A stretch of DNA of 47,338 nucleotides from Vicinamibacteria bacterium (lineage in GTDB: Bacteria; Acidobacteriota; Vicinamibacteria; Vicinamibacterales; UBA8438): contig JAJEEA010000346.1 of assembly GCA_022821235.1 (NCBI GenBank), positions 1-47,338 of the forward strand, given 5' to 3'. Below, in pieces: positions 32,110 through 40,439 of this stretch. The notes below the pieces were generated by a model, which was given only the letters and a program-made list of their open reading frames with translations, did no database searches and was not told the origin of the DNA. Each line of letters opens with the position of its first letter. Position 1 is the first letter of the stretch. Both the position numbers and the translations under genes were made by a program.

Positions 32110-34554
32110 ATGCGGCTCGGGAGAACGCTCCTGGTTCCGGCGTTGGCCGTCGCGGCGGGGCTCGTGCCGGCGGCGCCGCTCGTCGCGCAGGAGGCGGCGT
32201 CGGGCTCGCCCCGCGCGGTCCTCGATCGCTACTGCGTCGCCTGCCACAACGACCGGCTGCTGACCGGGGGGCTCAGCCTCGAGGCGGCCGCCGTCGACGC
32301 CGCCGACCCGAGCCGCGACGCCGGCGTCTGGGAGCGGGTCATCGCGAAGCTGCGGACGGGGGCGATGCCGCCGCCGGGGCGGCCGCGGCCCGACGCCGCG
32401 ACCTACGACGCGGTGGCGGCCCGGCTCGAGGCCGACATCGACCGCGCGGCGGCCGCGAACCCCGACCCCGGCCGGACCAGCACCGTCCACCGGCTCAACC
32501 GCACGGAGTACCGCAATGCCGTCCGCGACCTCCTTGCCCTCGATCTCGACGTGACGCCGCTGCTGCCCGGCGACGAGACGTCGGACACCGGCTTCGACAA
32601 CAACGCCGACGTGCTGTCCATCTCGACCGCGCAGCTCGAGCGCTACCTGTCGGCGGCGCGGACCATCAGCCGCCTCGCGGTGGGCCTGGCGCCGGCCGCG
32701 CCCGCGTTCGAGACGTTCGACGTGCCCCTGCTGCTGCTGCAGGACGACCGCCAGAGCGAGGACCTGCCGCTCGGCTCCCGGGGCGGGGTGGCCATCCCCC
32801 ACCACTTCCCGGTCGACGGCGAGTACCTCGTCAAGATCGAGCTGCGGTCGAACTGGCAGGACTACATCCTCGGCCTGGGCAGCGAGCATCTCCTCGACGT
32901 CCGCATCGACGGCGAGCTGGTGCAGCGCTTCACGGTCGGGGGCGAGGATCACGGCCGGCCCGCACCGGTGACGTTCACCATCGCCGAGCGGGGCGACCCC
33001 GAGTGGGAGGCGTACCTGCAGACGGCCGACGACGACCTCGAGGTCCGCGTGCCGGTCGAGGCGGGGCCGCGCACCGTCGGCGTGTCGTTCGTCCGCAACG
33101 TGTGGGAGCCCGAGGGCATCCTGCTGCCGCGGCAGGCGGGCGAGGTGCTGTCGAACGACGAGGCGTACCACGGCAACGACGCGGTCGCCGCCGTCGGCAT
33201 CGGCGGGCCCTACCAGCCGGCCGGGCCCGGGGACACGCCGAGCCGGCGCGCCATCTTCACGTGCCGGCCGGACGCCGGGGCGTCGGATGCCGACGAACGC
33301 GCGTGCGCGGAGGAGATCGTCTCCGGGCTGGCCCGGCGCGCCTATCGCCGGCCGGTGACGGCGGCCGACGTCGACACCCTGCTCGGCTTCTTCGACAGCG
33401 GGCGCGAGAGCGGCGGCGGCTTCGACGCCGGCATTCAGCTCGCGCTCGAGCGGATGCTCGTCGACCCCGACTTCCTGCTCCGCATGGAGCGCGATCCGGC
33501 GGGGGCGGCCCCGGGCGCGCCGTACCGGTTGAGCGACGTCGAGATCGCCTCGCGGCTGTCATTCTTCCTCTGGGGCAGCATCCCCGACGAGGCGCTGCTC
33601 GACGCGGCCGAAGCGGGCCGCCTGACCGAGCCGGCGGTCCTCGACGAGCAGGTTCGGCGCATGCTCGCCGACCCGCGCGCCCGGTCGCTCGTCGACGACT
33701 TCGCCATGCAGTGGCTGCACCTGCGCAACCTCGAGGACGTCAAGGGCGACCCCGTGCCCTTCCCCGACTTCGACGACAACCTCGTCGAGGCGTTTCGGCA
33801 CGAGACGACCCTGTTCCTCGCCAGCACCCTGCGCGAGGATCGCAGCGTGCTCGACCTCCTCGACGCCGACTACACCTTCGTCAACGAGCGGCTCGCCCGG
33901 CACTACGGCATCCCCGGCGTCTACGGCAGCCGGTTCCGGCGCGTGCCGCTGCCCGACCTGACGCAGCGCGGCGGCCTCCTGGGGCACGGCGGGCTGCTCG
34001 CGCTGACGTCGTACCCGACCCGCACGTCGCCGGTGCTGCGCGGCAAGTGGCTGCTCGACACCATTCTCGGCGCCCCGCCGCCGTCGCCGCCGCCCGACGT
34101 GCCGGCTCTCCCCGAGGGGGAGGGCGGCGGGCGCACGACCTCGGTCCGCGAACGGCTCGAGCGCCACCGGCAGGCCCCGGCCTGCGCCACGTGTCACGCC
34201 TCGATCGACCCACCGGGCTTCGCGCTCGAGCAGTACGACGGACTGGGCGGGTGGCGGACGGCGGACGAGTACGGCAACCCCGTCGATGCGACGGCGACGC
34301 TGCCGAGCGGGCGGACGGTGGAGGGCATGGCCGGCCTGCGCGCGTGGCTGCTCGAGCGGCCCGAGCAGTTCGCGGGCACGGTGACCGAGAAGCTCCTGTC
34401 GTACGCCCTCGGCCGCGGCCTGGCACACGTGGACCGGCCGACGGTGCGCGCCGTCGTCCGCGAGGCGGCGGCCGAAGACTACCGCTGGTCGGCCCTCGTC
34501 GCCGGCATCGTGAAGAGCCCCGCGTTCCTGATGCGGAACGCGTCGGCGGACTGA
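32110..34554 (+). CDS. Exported DUF1592-family cytochrome c protein (PSD1-type)
   Basis: The product has 814 residues starting at ATG 32110, which follows GAGGGAG and gives a signal peptide (MRLGRTLLVPALAVAAG, then LVAQE). An N-terminal heme c site (C42-x2-C45-H46, YCVACHND) precedes the DUF1587 motif HRLNRTEYRNAVRDLL. The DUF1595/1592 region follows, then DUF1588 (GGLLALTSYPTRTSPVLRGK), a second heme-like CATCH at 692-696, and DUF1585 at the C terminus (LLSYALGR). The family is common in Planctomycetes and Acidobacteria, is exported, and is usually followed directly by a DUF1552 gene. Here an unrelated gene intervenes. It may act in redox breakdown of extracellular polymers; no substrate is proven. 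Confidence 0.9.
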   Translation: MRLGRTLLVPALAVAAGLVPAAPLVAQEAASGSPRAVLDRYCVACHNDRLLTGGLSLEAAAVDAADPSRDAGVWERVIAKLRTGAMPPPGRPRPDAATYDAVAARLEADIDRAAAANPDPGRTSTVHRLNRTEYRNAVRDLLALDLDVTPLLPGDETSDTGFDNNADVLSISTAQLERYLSAARTISRLAVGLAPAAPAFETFDVPLLLLQDDRQSEDLPLGSRGGVAIPHHFPVDGEYLVKIELRSNWQDYILGLGSEHLLDVRIDGELVQRFTVGGEDHGRPAPVTFTIAERGDPEWEAYLQTADDDLEVRVPVEAGPRTVGVSFVRNVWEPEGILLPRQAGEVLSNDEAYHGNDAVAAVGIGGPYQPAGPGDTPSRRAIFTCRPDAGASDADERACAEEIVSGLARRAYRRPVTAADVDTLLGFFDSGRESGGGFDAGIQLALERMLVDPDFLLRMERDPAGAAPGAPYRLSDVEIASRLSFFLWGSIPDEALLDAAEAGRLTEPAVLDEQVRRMLADPRARSLVDDFAMQWLHLRNLEDVKGDPVPFPDFDDNLVEAFRHETTLFLASTLREDRSVLDLLDADYTFVNERLARHYGIPGVYGSRFRRVPLPDLTQRGGLLGHGGLLALTSYPTRTSPVLRGKWLLDTILGAPPPSPPPDVPALPEGEGGGRTTSVRERLERHRQAPACATCHASIDPPGFALEQYDGLGGWRTADEYGNPVDATATLPSGRTVEGMAGLRAWLLERPEQFAGTVTEKLLSYALGRGLAHVDRPTVRAVVREAAAEDYRWSALVAGIVKSPAFLMRNASAD

Positions 34555-34568
34555 TGGACGTATGAGGC

Positions 34569-35426
34569 ATGGAGGCAGGAGATCGAATCCGGCACCCGGC
34601 GAAACCCGATTGGGGAATCGGTCAGGTCCTCGACATGGGTTCAGCGAAGGCCGCAGTCTTCTTCGTCGAGGCGGGCCACAAGACGATCTCGCTGCAGCAC
34701 GTGTCCCTGACAGTCCTCGATCCGAGGCCGAGTCATCCGCTGCTGGACGGTATCGATCTGAAGGCGGCCGGCCGTGGCGCTGACTATCGGAGCGTGAGCG
34801 AGTCCATCAAGGGCTTTCTCGAAAGATATCCAGGGGGTCTTTACGGCGACCGCTATCTGGAGTGGGAACGGAACTACAAGGTCGAGGCCCACGAGTTGGC
34901 GGCTGTGGTTCTCGGACGGGCCACACTGGAGCCGCTGCTCTCGGCCGGTGCGTTCGCAGAGATTTGCCGTCGCGCGATGCAGGTGGTGAACAAGACGAAC
35001 TTGATCTTCCCGCAGGAGAAGATGAGTCTGAAGGACGGGTTGAAGTCGGCTGGCGGCGAACAAGCGTTCGCGGAGGCTCTGTTCGCGACGCTTCACGGTG
35101 AGGACACGCAGCCGTCCCGGTTCAACCACTTTGCAAGGGCTCTCCACGACTTGGGAGCAGCCAAGTGGACCGTCGCCACCTACTTCCCGTTCCTGCTATA
35201 CCCCGGAGAACATCAGTTCATCAAGCCGACGAACGTCAAGAACGCCGCCGCCATCTGCGCTTTCGACATCGCGTATACGTCCAGCCCTGCCTGGCCGGCT
35301 TACGAGCGCATGTTGCGGTTCTCGGACTATCTGAAGTCGGAGCTTGAGCGGGCAGGCCTGAAGCCGCGCGACAACATTGACGTGCAGTCCTTCATGTACT
35401 GTATTGCCAGACCGAGCGGCACATAG
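34569..35426 (+). CDS. DUF3553-domain protein inserted between DUF1592 and DUF1552 genes
   Basis: The product has 285 residues and no signal peptide. The N-terminal GDRIRHPAKPDWGIGQVL with FFVEAGHKTISLQHVSL is a small beta-barrel of the DUF3553/CarD-like type seen in UvrD/TRCF-related proteins. The remaining 230 residues look helical (FLERYPGGLYGDRYLEWERNY split here, AEICRRAMQVVNKTNLIFPQEKM, FNHFARALHDLGAAKWTVATYFPF) and are not recognised. G+C is visibly lower than in both flanking genes. The neighbours are normally adjacent, so this reads as a single-gene insertion, probably from a mobile or defence context. A role in transcription- or repair-linked defence is only a guess. Confidence 0.75.
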   Translation: MEAGDRIRHPAKPDWGIGQVLDMGSAKAAVFFVEAGHKTISLQHVSLTVLDPRPSHPLLDGIDLKAAGRGADYRSVSESIKGFLERYPGGLYGDRYLEWERNYKVEAHELAAVVLGRATLEPLLSAGAFAEICRRAMQVVNKTNLIFPQEKMSLKDGLKSAGGEQAFAEALFATLHGEDTQPSRFNHFARALHDLGAAKWTVATYFPFLLYPGEHQFIKPTNVKNAAAICAFDIAYTSSPAWPAYERMLRFSDYLKSELERAGLKPRDNIDVQSFMYCIARPSGT

Positions 35427-35449
35427 GATGCACTGAGGAGAACGACACC

Positions 35450-36787
35450 ATGACCATCAGCAGGAAATCGCTGCCGCGCCGGACCGTGCTGCGGGGCCTC
35501 GGCGTGACGTTGGGGCTGCCGTTCCTCGACGCGATGTCGCCGGCGCTGACCGCGCTGTCGAGGACGGCGGCGAAGCCCATCCACCGGTTCCAGGCCATCT
35601 ACGTGCCCAACGGCATGGCCATGCAGTACTGGACGCCGGAGCGCGTGGGCCGCGACTTCGAGCTGACCCCGATCCTCGAGCCGCTGGCGCCGTTCCGCGA
35701 GCAGATGCTGGTCGTCTCGGGCCTCCGCGCGTCGTGGGCCTACGTGCACGCCGGCGCGTCGGCGTCGTTCCTGACGGGGACGCCGCGCGGCGGGCAGACC
35801 GAGACCGACGTGCTCGCCAGCACCTCCATGGACCAGATCCTCGCGCGCGAGCTCGGCAAGACCACGCAGCTCGGCTCGCTCGAGGTGTCGATGGACAAGT
35901 TCGCCAACGCCGGGCAGTGCACCGCCGGCCTGAGCTGCGCCTACACGCAGACCATCTCGTGGCGCACGCCGACGCAGCCGCTGCCGATGGAGAACAACCC
36001 CCGTGCGGTGTTCGAGCGGCTCTTCGGCGACAGCGGCTCGGCCGATCCCGCCGTACGGCGGGCGCGCCGGCGGCAGAAGCAGAGCATCCTTGACTCGGTC
36101 ACCGACAAGCTCGCCGACCTGAAGGTCGAGGTCGGGGCGCGCGACCGCGTCAAGCTGGACGAGTACACCGAGGCGGTCCGCGACGTCGAGCGCCGCATCG
36201 AGATCGCCGAGCAGCAGCGCGACGTCGAGCCGACGTTCACCGAGCAGCCGTCGGCCCCCCCGCGGGTCTTCGAGGACCATCTCGGGTTGATGTTCGACCT
36301 GCAGTTCCTCGCCCTCCAGGCCGACCTCACCCGCGTCGTCACGTTCATGATGGGCCGCGAGCAGAGCACCCGCGCCTATCCGCAGATCGGCGTGCCCGAC
36401 GCGCACCATCCGCTCTCGCACCACGAGGACGACCCCGAGCGCATCGCGGTCATGTCGAAGATCAACGCGTACCACGCCGAGCTCACGGCCGGCTACCTGG
36501 CCCGCCTCCGCGCCGCCGAGGACGCCGACGGCTCGCTCCTCGACAACATGACCATCCTCTACGGCGCCGGCATCTCGAACAGCACCCGGCACCTCGGCGT
36601 CGACCTGCCCCTGCTCCTCCTCGGCGGCGGCGCCGGCAAGCTCAAGGGCGGCCGCCACCTGCGCTACTCGCCCGACACGTCGAACGCCGACCTGCTGATG
36701 ACCCTGATGGACAAGCTCGACATGCCGCTCGACCGCCTCGGCGCCAGCACCACGAAGCTGCCCATCGACACGCTCTCGGAGGTTTGA
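35450..36787 (+). CDS. Tat-exported DUF1552-family protein
   Basis: The product has 445 residues. A twin-arginine-type signal (LPRRTVLRGLGVTLGLPFLD) starts it, and GAGGAGAACGACACC precedes the ATG. Family blocks are RFQAIYVPNGMAMQYWTPE, LVVSGLRASWAYVHAGASASFLTG (as SGLRASWAYVHAGASA), SMDQILAREL, SLEVSMD, FERLFGD, RVVTFMMGREQSTRAYPQIG, and DNMTILYGAGISNSTRHLG. DUF1552 proteins resemble a sulfatase/alkaline-phosphatase-like exported fold and are the constant partner of DUF1592 cytochromes. The pair is split here by the DUF3553 gene, yet all three share direction and may still be co-transcribed. Confidence 0.9.
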   Translation: MTISRKSLPRRTVLRGLGVTLGLPFLDAMSPALTALSRTAAKPIHRFQAIYVPNGMAMQYWTPERVGRDFELTPILEPLAPFREQMLVVSGLRASWAYVHAGASASFLTGTPRGGQTETDVLASTSMDQILARELGKTTQLGSLEVSMDKFANAGQCTAGLSCAYTQTISWRTPTQPLPMENNPRAVFERLFGDSGSADPAVRRARRRQKQSILDSVTDKLADLKVEVGARDRVKLDEYTEAVRDVERRIEIAEQQRDVEPTFTEQPSAPPRVFEDHLGLMFDLQFLALQADLTRVVTFMMGREQSTRAYPQIGVPDAHHPLSHHEDDPERIAVMSKINAYHAELTAGYLARLRAAEDADGSLLDNMTILYGAGISNSTRHLGVDLPLLLLGGGAGKLKGGRHLRYSPDTSNADLLMTLMDKLDMPLDRLGASTTKLPIDTLSEV

Positions 36788-36930
36788 GTTCGCGGTCGAT
36801 CCTGAGCGGGCCTGACGACAGTCTGTCCGTCAACCTCGAACGAGGACTGCATCCAAGTGACGGAGTGACTGCGGCGGGCGATTGTCGCCGGACGAGTACC
36901 GGTTCGTAGAGGCCGATCAGGATTGCCCGA

Positions 36931-37059
36931 ATGAAGGTGCAGTTCGGGTACGAGGCCGGAGTCTGGTGCGGGTTATGCCTCAATCCTGCCGCCGGTGAGT
37001 ACAAGGGCTGGCCGATCGAAGAGGACGAACGTCGTGCGGTTTTCGACCGAGTGGGTTGA
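36931..37059 (+). CDS. Possible 42-residue protein upstream of the EcsC cluster
   Basis: An ATG at 36931, with AGGA eight bases upstream, opens a 42-codon frame. It has balanced composition (MKVQFGYEAGVWCGLCLNPA, ending RAVFDRVG) and a C-x2-C pair (CGLC). It overlaps the start of the next gene by about 26 bases in another frame. No homologue is known to me; it may be a real small protein or leader. Confidence 0.35.
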   Translation: MKVQFGYEAGVWCGLCLNPAAGEYKGWPIEEDERRAVFDRVG

Positions 37060-37723
37060 TCAAGGTCCGAACGCGTCGGCGGAGGAAAGGGCTACGCTGT
37101 GCCGTCTGAGCCTCTACGTGTTGGAGGAAAATGCGTGCAGATTCTTCGACCCCGTGTCCAATCGCACTTGTGACCATGTCACGGTGCCCGCCGTGCATCT
37201 GGCTGAAGGCCTCGCGACGGACTGGTGGTCGATTTTCGGCGGTCGAGATCGAGAGCACACGATCCGCAAGTATCGGACCGGGTTCGTTCTCCCGGACGTG
37301 ACGTTGGGGTTCGACGGATCGACGTTCGAGATCCGGGGAGCGCAATGCGCCTCCACGAAGCCCGATGTGCGTTTCCGGCAGGTCGGCAGGGAGGGTTTGA
37401 CCCGCGCAGCCGCGGAGGCGACGTTGGCGAAGTTCATCGAAGACGTTGCAGCGCGGCTGGCGACCGCAGGCCTGTCAGACAGCGAAGTGGCTCTCCGATG
37501 GTCGCACTTGTCGCGGTCACTCGACAACCCGGACGAACGTGTGTTCTGTGAGGCGGCGGGGGCGCTGGGTGTTGACCCGTATGGGATTTCGGAGGCGGAC
37601 GCCACCTTCATCGAGCAGGCAGCCGAGCTCTTTTCGGGAGAAGCGTTACTCGAGTTCCTGGCCGGAGTGGACAGCACCCGCCGCAGTCCGTGGGATGCCA
37701 GCGTGACTGCGGATCGTCGTTGA
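37034..37723 (+). CDS. Uncharacterised accessory protein (resembles N-terminal part of ImmA/IrrE-associated proteins)
   Basis: The product has 229 residues from GTG 37034 (GAGG nine bases upstream); an earlier GTG at 36995 is also in frame. Conserved-looking text includes VRFSTEWVDQGPNASAEERA, DHVTVPAVHLAEGLATDWWS, IFGGRDREHTIRKYRTGF, SEVALRWSHLSRSLDNPDE and EAAGALGVDPYGISEADATF. I recall similar segments at the front of longer proteins that end in an ImmA/IrrE metalloprotease domain. Here no HExxH follows and the frame stops 18 bases before the EcsC gene. It may be a stand-alone or truncated form. Low G+C and context point to an accessory role. Confidence 0.6.
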   Translation: MRFSTEWVDQGPNASAEERATLCRLSLYVLEENACRFFDPVSNRTCDHVTVPAVHLAEGLATDWWSIFGGRDREHTIRKYRTGFVLPDVTLGFDGSTFEIRGAQCASTKPDVRFRQVGREGLTRAAAEATLAKFIEDVAARLATAGLSDSEVALRWSHLSRSLDNPDERVFCEAAGALGVDPYGISEADATFIEQAAELFSGEALLEFLAGVDSTRRSPWDASVTADRR

Positions 37724-37741
37724 GTCCGTCAGGAGCACAGT

Positions 37742-38674
37742 ATGGAGCCCCCGAAGTACGAACGCCGTGCGCTCGAACGGATCCATGAGTGGAAGAACCC
37801 GGAACTCGGCTGGTTCGGCCAGACGATGCAGCAGATTGGCTGGCCGGGAGCGATGCAGGATCTGGGTAGTTTCATCGGGAGAGCCGGCGATGCTGTCGGC
37901 GCAACCGCCCTGTTCGACGTGTTCAACAAGGCGGTGGCGGGTACCGTCAGTGTCCTGAGCGACGCAGCCGGCTCGACCATCAAGCCGGAGGCCGTACACG
38001 CGGCCTATCGCAAGGCTGGGCATGACGTTCAGCAGCGCACGGATGTCTTCTGCCTCGATTTGGAGCGCGTCGACGAGACGGTCGGCCGGCTCGACGCGAA
38101 ATACAAGGGTTTGGCGTTCACGCAAGGGGCGGCGGCAGGCGTGGTCGGGATCCCCGGGTTGATTGCAGACATTCCTGCCTTGGTCACCCTGAACCTGAGA
38201 GCCATCTCCGAGTACGCCACGTTCCACGGATTCGACGTTTCCTCTCAGGGCGAACGGTTGTTCGTGCTTCAGGTACTGGGCTTGGCTTCTAGTCCGGACG
38301 CTGCGGCCAAGCAGGCGATCATGGCCGAGTTGTCGACCATTGCTCGGGCCGCCGCCCGGAAGGAGGCGTGGAAGAAGCTGGAAGAGCGTGTTTTCGTGAC
38401 AGTCGTGCAGCGAATCGCGAAAGCGCTGGGTGTGCGTCTCACGAAGGCCAAGCTGGCTGGGGCCGTTCCGATCATGGGGGCGGCGGTAGGCGGTGGCTTC
38501 AATGCCTACTACACGGCAAGGGTCTGCGATGCTGCCTATCATCTCTACCGCGAACGGTTCCTGGCCGAGAAGTACGGTTCCGAGATCGTCGACGTGATCG
38601 CCAACTTGGTAGAGGAGCAAGGGTTTGAGCATCGCTATCCGGAGGCCGGCCAGGAGATGCCGGGCGACGAGTGA
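37742..38674 (+). CDS. EcsC-family protein
   Basis: The product has 310 residues. The EcsC domain begins about residue 30 and contains small, alternating hydrophobic segments: AGDAVGATALFDVFNKAVAG, GAAAGVVGIPGLIADIPALV (the family's most conserved part), TLNLRAISEYATFHGF, then KLAGAVPIMGAAVGGGFNAYY. EcsC was named for the third gene of the B. subtilis ecs operon; its biochemical role is unknown and it may be membrane-associated. It starts 18 bases after the preceding gene, and its stop overlaps the next start (GTGA), giving a compact three-gene unit with lower G+C than the core genes. Confidence 0.85.
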   Translation: MEPPKYERRALERIHEWKNPELGWFGQTMQQIGWPGAMQDLGSFIGRAGDAVGATALFDVFNKAVAGTVSVLSDAAGSTIKPEAVHAAYRKAGHDVQQRTDVFCLDLERVDETVGRLDAKYKGLAFTQGAAAGVVGIPGLIADIPALVTLNLRAISEYATFHGFDVSSQGERLFVLQVLGLASSPDAAAKQAIMAELSTIARAAARKEAWKKLEERVFVTVVQRIAKALGVRLTKAKLAGAVPIMGAAVGGGFNAYYTARVCDAAYHLYRERFLAEKYGSEIVDVIANLVEEQGFEHRYPEAGQEMPGDE

Positions 38675-39342
38675 AGGTGCCGGTCGAGGACAACCTGTTT
38701 GACCTATTGTGCCCGACCGCGATGTCGTGTGCGATCGGAAATCTGAAGCTAAACCGGAGGGGTTTGGAGCGGTACAATTACCTCCAGAGAACGCTGCTGA
38801 AGGACGGCGGGGCTTTGAATCCGGACTTCCAAAGGGCGTTCAAGAGCTTCTACAGGGTGAGAAGATCTGACGGCTGGTGTGAGATGTTCTTCACGATTCT
38901 CGATCGCGAAAAGCACAACCTCGCTGTGTCATTTCGGGACGTGCTGGCAGAGATCCACTGCGGGACCAAGCGGGTAGAGGCATCGTTCGCGTCGAAGCTG
39001 GTTGCAACGATCAACGCGAACCGCCCCGTGTGGGACAGGCATGTCTTGGACAACATGGGATTGAAGCCCCCGCACTGGAGCAGGAACCCATCACGGCGTC
39101 TGCGTCGCTGCGAAAAGTTGTACGAGGGCATTCGGACGTCGACGTCAAGGACGATTCGGAAGAGTGAATTCGAGGAATGGCGAAGTCAATTCGACGATGA
39201 GTTCCCGCAGTTCTCGCACTTCACGGATATCAAGAAGCTCGATCTGCTCCTCTGGCAGTCCAGACCTTCGGAACCTTCGGGTCACGCCTCCGGCAAATCG
39301 TCGCCGGGTGCGGGCGGCGTGTCGGGCGCGTTCTCGAGGTAG
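38671..39342 (+). CDS. Unknown protein, third gene of the EcsC cluster
   Basis: The product has 223 residues, starting at GTG 38671 in a four-base overlap with the EcsC stop. Visible blocks are NLKLNRRGLERYNYLQRTLL, SFYRVRRSDGWCEMFFTILD, NLAVSFRDVLAEIHCGTKRV, ASFASKLVATINANRPVWDR and HVLDNMGLKPPHW, then DIKKLDLLLWQ. No domain is recognised. The last 20 residues (SGHASGKSSPGAGGVSGAFSR, as SGHASGKSSPG then VSGAFSR) are encoded by the reverse complement of the PIN toxin's 3' end. The original stop was therefore probably lost when the two segments were joined. It is coupled to EcsC, so it probably works with it. Confidence 0.7.
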   Translation: MKVPVEDNLFDLLCPTAMSCAIGNLKLNRRGLERYNYLQRTLLKDGGALNPDFQRAFKSFYRVRRSDGWCEMFFTILDREKHNLAVSFRDVLAEIHCGTKRVEASFASKLVATINANRPVWDRHVLDNMGLKPPHWSRNPSRRLRRCEKLYEGIRTSTSRTIRKSEFEEWRSQFDDEFPQFSHFTDIKKLDLLLWQSRPSEPSGHASGKSSPGAGGVSGAFSR

Positions 39343-39914
39343 CGGGTCAGTTCGTCGGGCTTGGCACCGGCGGCCCGGCGCTTGAGGAACTCGCTCGCCG
39401 CTTCGACTGCGCGGCTCTTCTGAGCGACCGGGGCGTCACGTGCCTTCAGTTGCTGCAGGACTCCGGGAGAAATCCGGTAGCCGTTGGCCGTCATCCGCTG
39501 AACGACGGTTTCCGCATCGTCGATCAGGGATCGCCGCTCGGCCAGCAGCAGCATGCGGGCCGTGCCGATATAGTCCAGTCCCAGTTGGAGCGCCTGTCGC
39601 CTTGCCAGCCGATCGTCCACGATGAGCAACGACGGCCTCGTCTCCATCGCGAGCTGCAGGGCCTCGATTTCGCCTCGGCCCAGACTGGGAGGGAATCGCT
39701 TGCGGGTTGCTTCAGGGGTGAGCTTCACGACGCGGAGCCAGCCGTCGCGCCCCGCCTGTTCGATTCGCCGGCTGTCGTCGCCCGGCTTTCCCCGGCACTC
39801 CGACCAGACCGCTTCGGGGATCTGAAGGCGGGCAAACAGCCTCTGCGCCACGAACAGGGCATCCACCTTGGCAAGGGCGATCAAGGGGCCGGCATCGCTT
39901 ACGACGACAGCCAC
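39282..39914 (-). CDS. DUF3368 PIN-domain toxin (VapC-like)
   Basis: The product has 210 residues. PIN nucleases cleave RNA using clustered acidic residues: here VSDAGPLIALAKV (D7), the glutamates in GRGEIEALQLA, and IVDDRLARRQA. This order is typical of DUF3368. Members are usually near 160 residues. This one has about 50 extra C-terminal residues (AQKSRAVEAASEFLKRRAAG, then a Pro-rich end) that overlap a convergent gene. Its start overlaps the UPF0175 antitoxin by 16 bases, as in other such pairs. It probably acts as a growth-arrest toxin kept silent by the antitoxin. Confidence 0.88.
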   Translation of the reverse strand: MAVVVSDAGPLIALAKVDALFVAQRLFARLQIPEAVWSECRGKPGDDSRRIEQAGRDGWLRVVKLTPEATRKRFPPSLGRGEIEALQLAMETRPSLLIVDDRLARRQALQLGLDYIGTARMLLLAERRSLIDDAETVVQRMTANGYRISPGVLQQLKARDAPVAQKSRAVEAASEFLKRRAAGAKPDELTRYLENAPDTPPAPGDDLPEA

Positions 39915-40240
39915 GCGGAGACGTCTCCCGTTTCGTGGCGCGTGGTCTCGTCCTGCCTGACGACGTCGATGCCGAGGCTGCCGAGGTGGCTGACGAAATC
40001 GCTCACGGAGAGGCCGCTGACTGCCGCCGCCCGGCCCAGCGAGAGGCAGCCTTCACGGTAGAGGCTCGCGGCCAGCGCGGGGCGTATTCCGGCCTCGGTG
40101 GCAGTCAGGGATCCGTCCAGATGCACCAGCAGCGCATCGGGCTCGTCGCCCTTGAGGATCAGGACGGGACCCGTCTCCCTGGCCATGCGCAACGCCTGCG
40201 AGGGGTTCTTCTTCAGCGCCCGTACGTTGGTCGACTGCAC
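39899..40240 (-). CDS. UPF0175-type antitoxin
   Basis: The product has 113 residues. The start GTG 40240 follows GCAAGGAGCCGGCC, a good ribosome-binding site, and gives a Phd/YefM-like N terminus (QSTNVRALKKNPSQALRMAR, then VLILKGDEPDALLVHLDG). The C-terminal UPF0175 helix-turn-helix is LSLGRAAAVSGLSVSDFVSHL, then GIDVVRQDE. UPF0175 proteins pair with DUF3368 toxins, and the 16-base overlap with the toxin supports this. It should repress its own promoter in the divergent gap 40241-40439 shared with the ankyrin gene. Confidence 0.88.
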   Translation of the reverse strand: MQSTNVRALKKNPSQALRMARETGPVLILKGDEPDALLVHLDGSLTATEAGIRPALAASLYREGCLSLGRAAAVSGLSVSDFVSHLGSLGIDVVRQDETTRHETGDVSAWLSS

Positions 40241-40439
40241 GGCCGGCTCCTTGCTCGGTGTTCGGCGCGACTGGCGTGGTCTACGGCCCGTAGGAACGCT
40301 AGCACGCTCCGGGGGCGGCGTCAAAGGTCGCAGGCGCTCCGACATCGGCGGGAACGGTGCGGGAGAGCGGCGCTTGATTGGCTGATTTGGGACGGCTAAC
40401 ATGGTCGCGGAACGCGGTGGCGGCAGGGCGAGGATGCTG

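Noticed and set aside
31653-34565. 970-codon plus frame
   Set aside because: A shadow of the DUF1592 gene in another frame; Arg/Gly/Pro-rich and without any domain.
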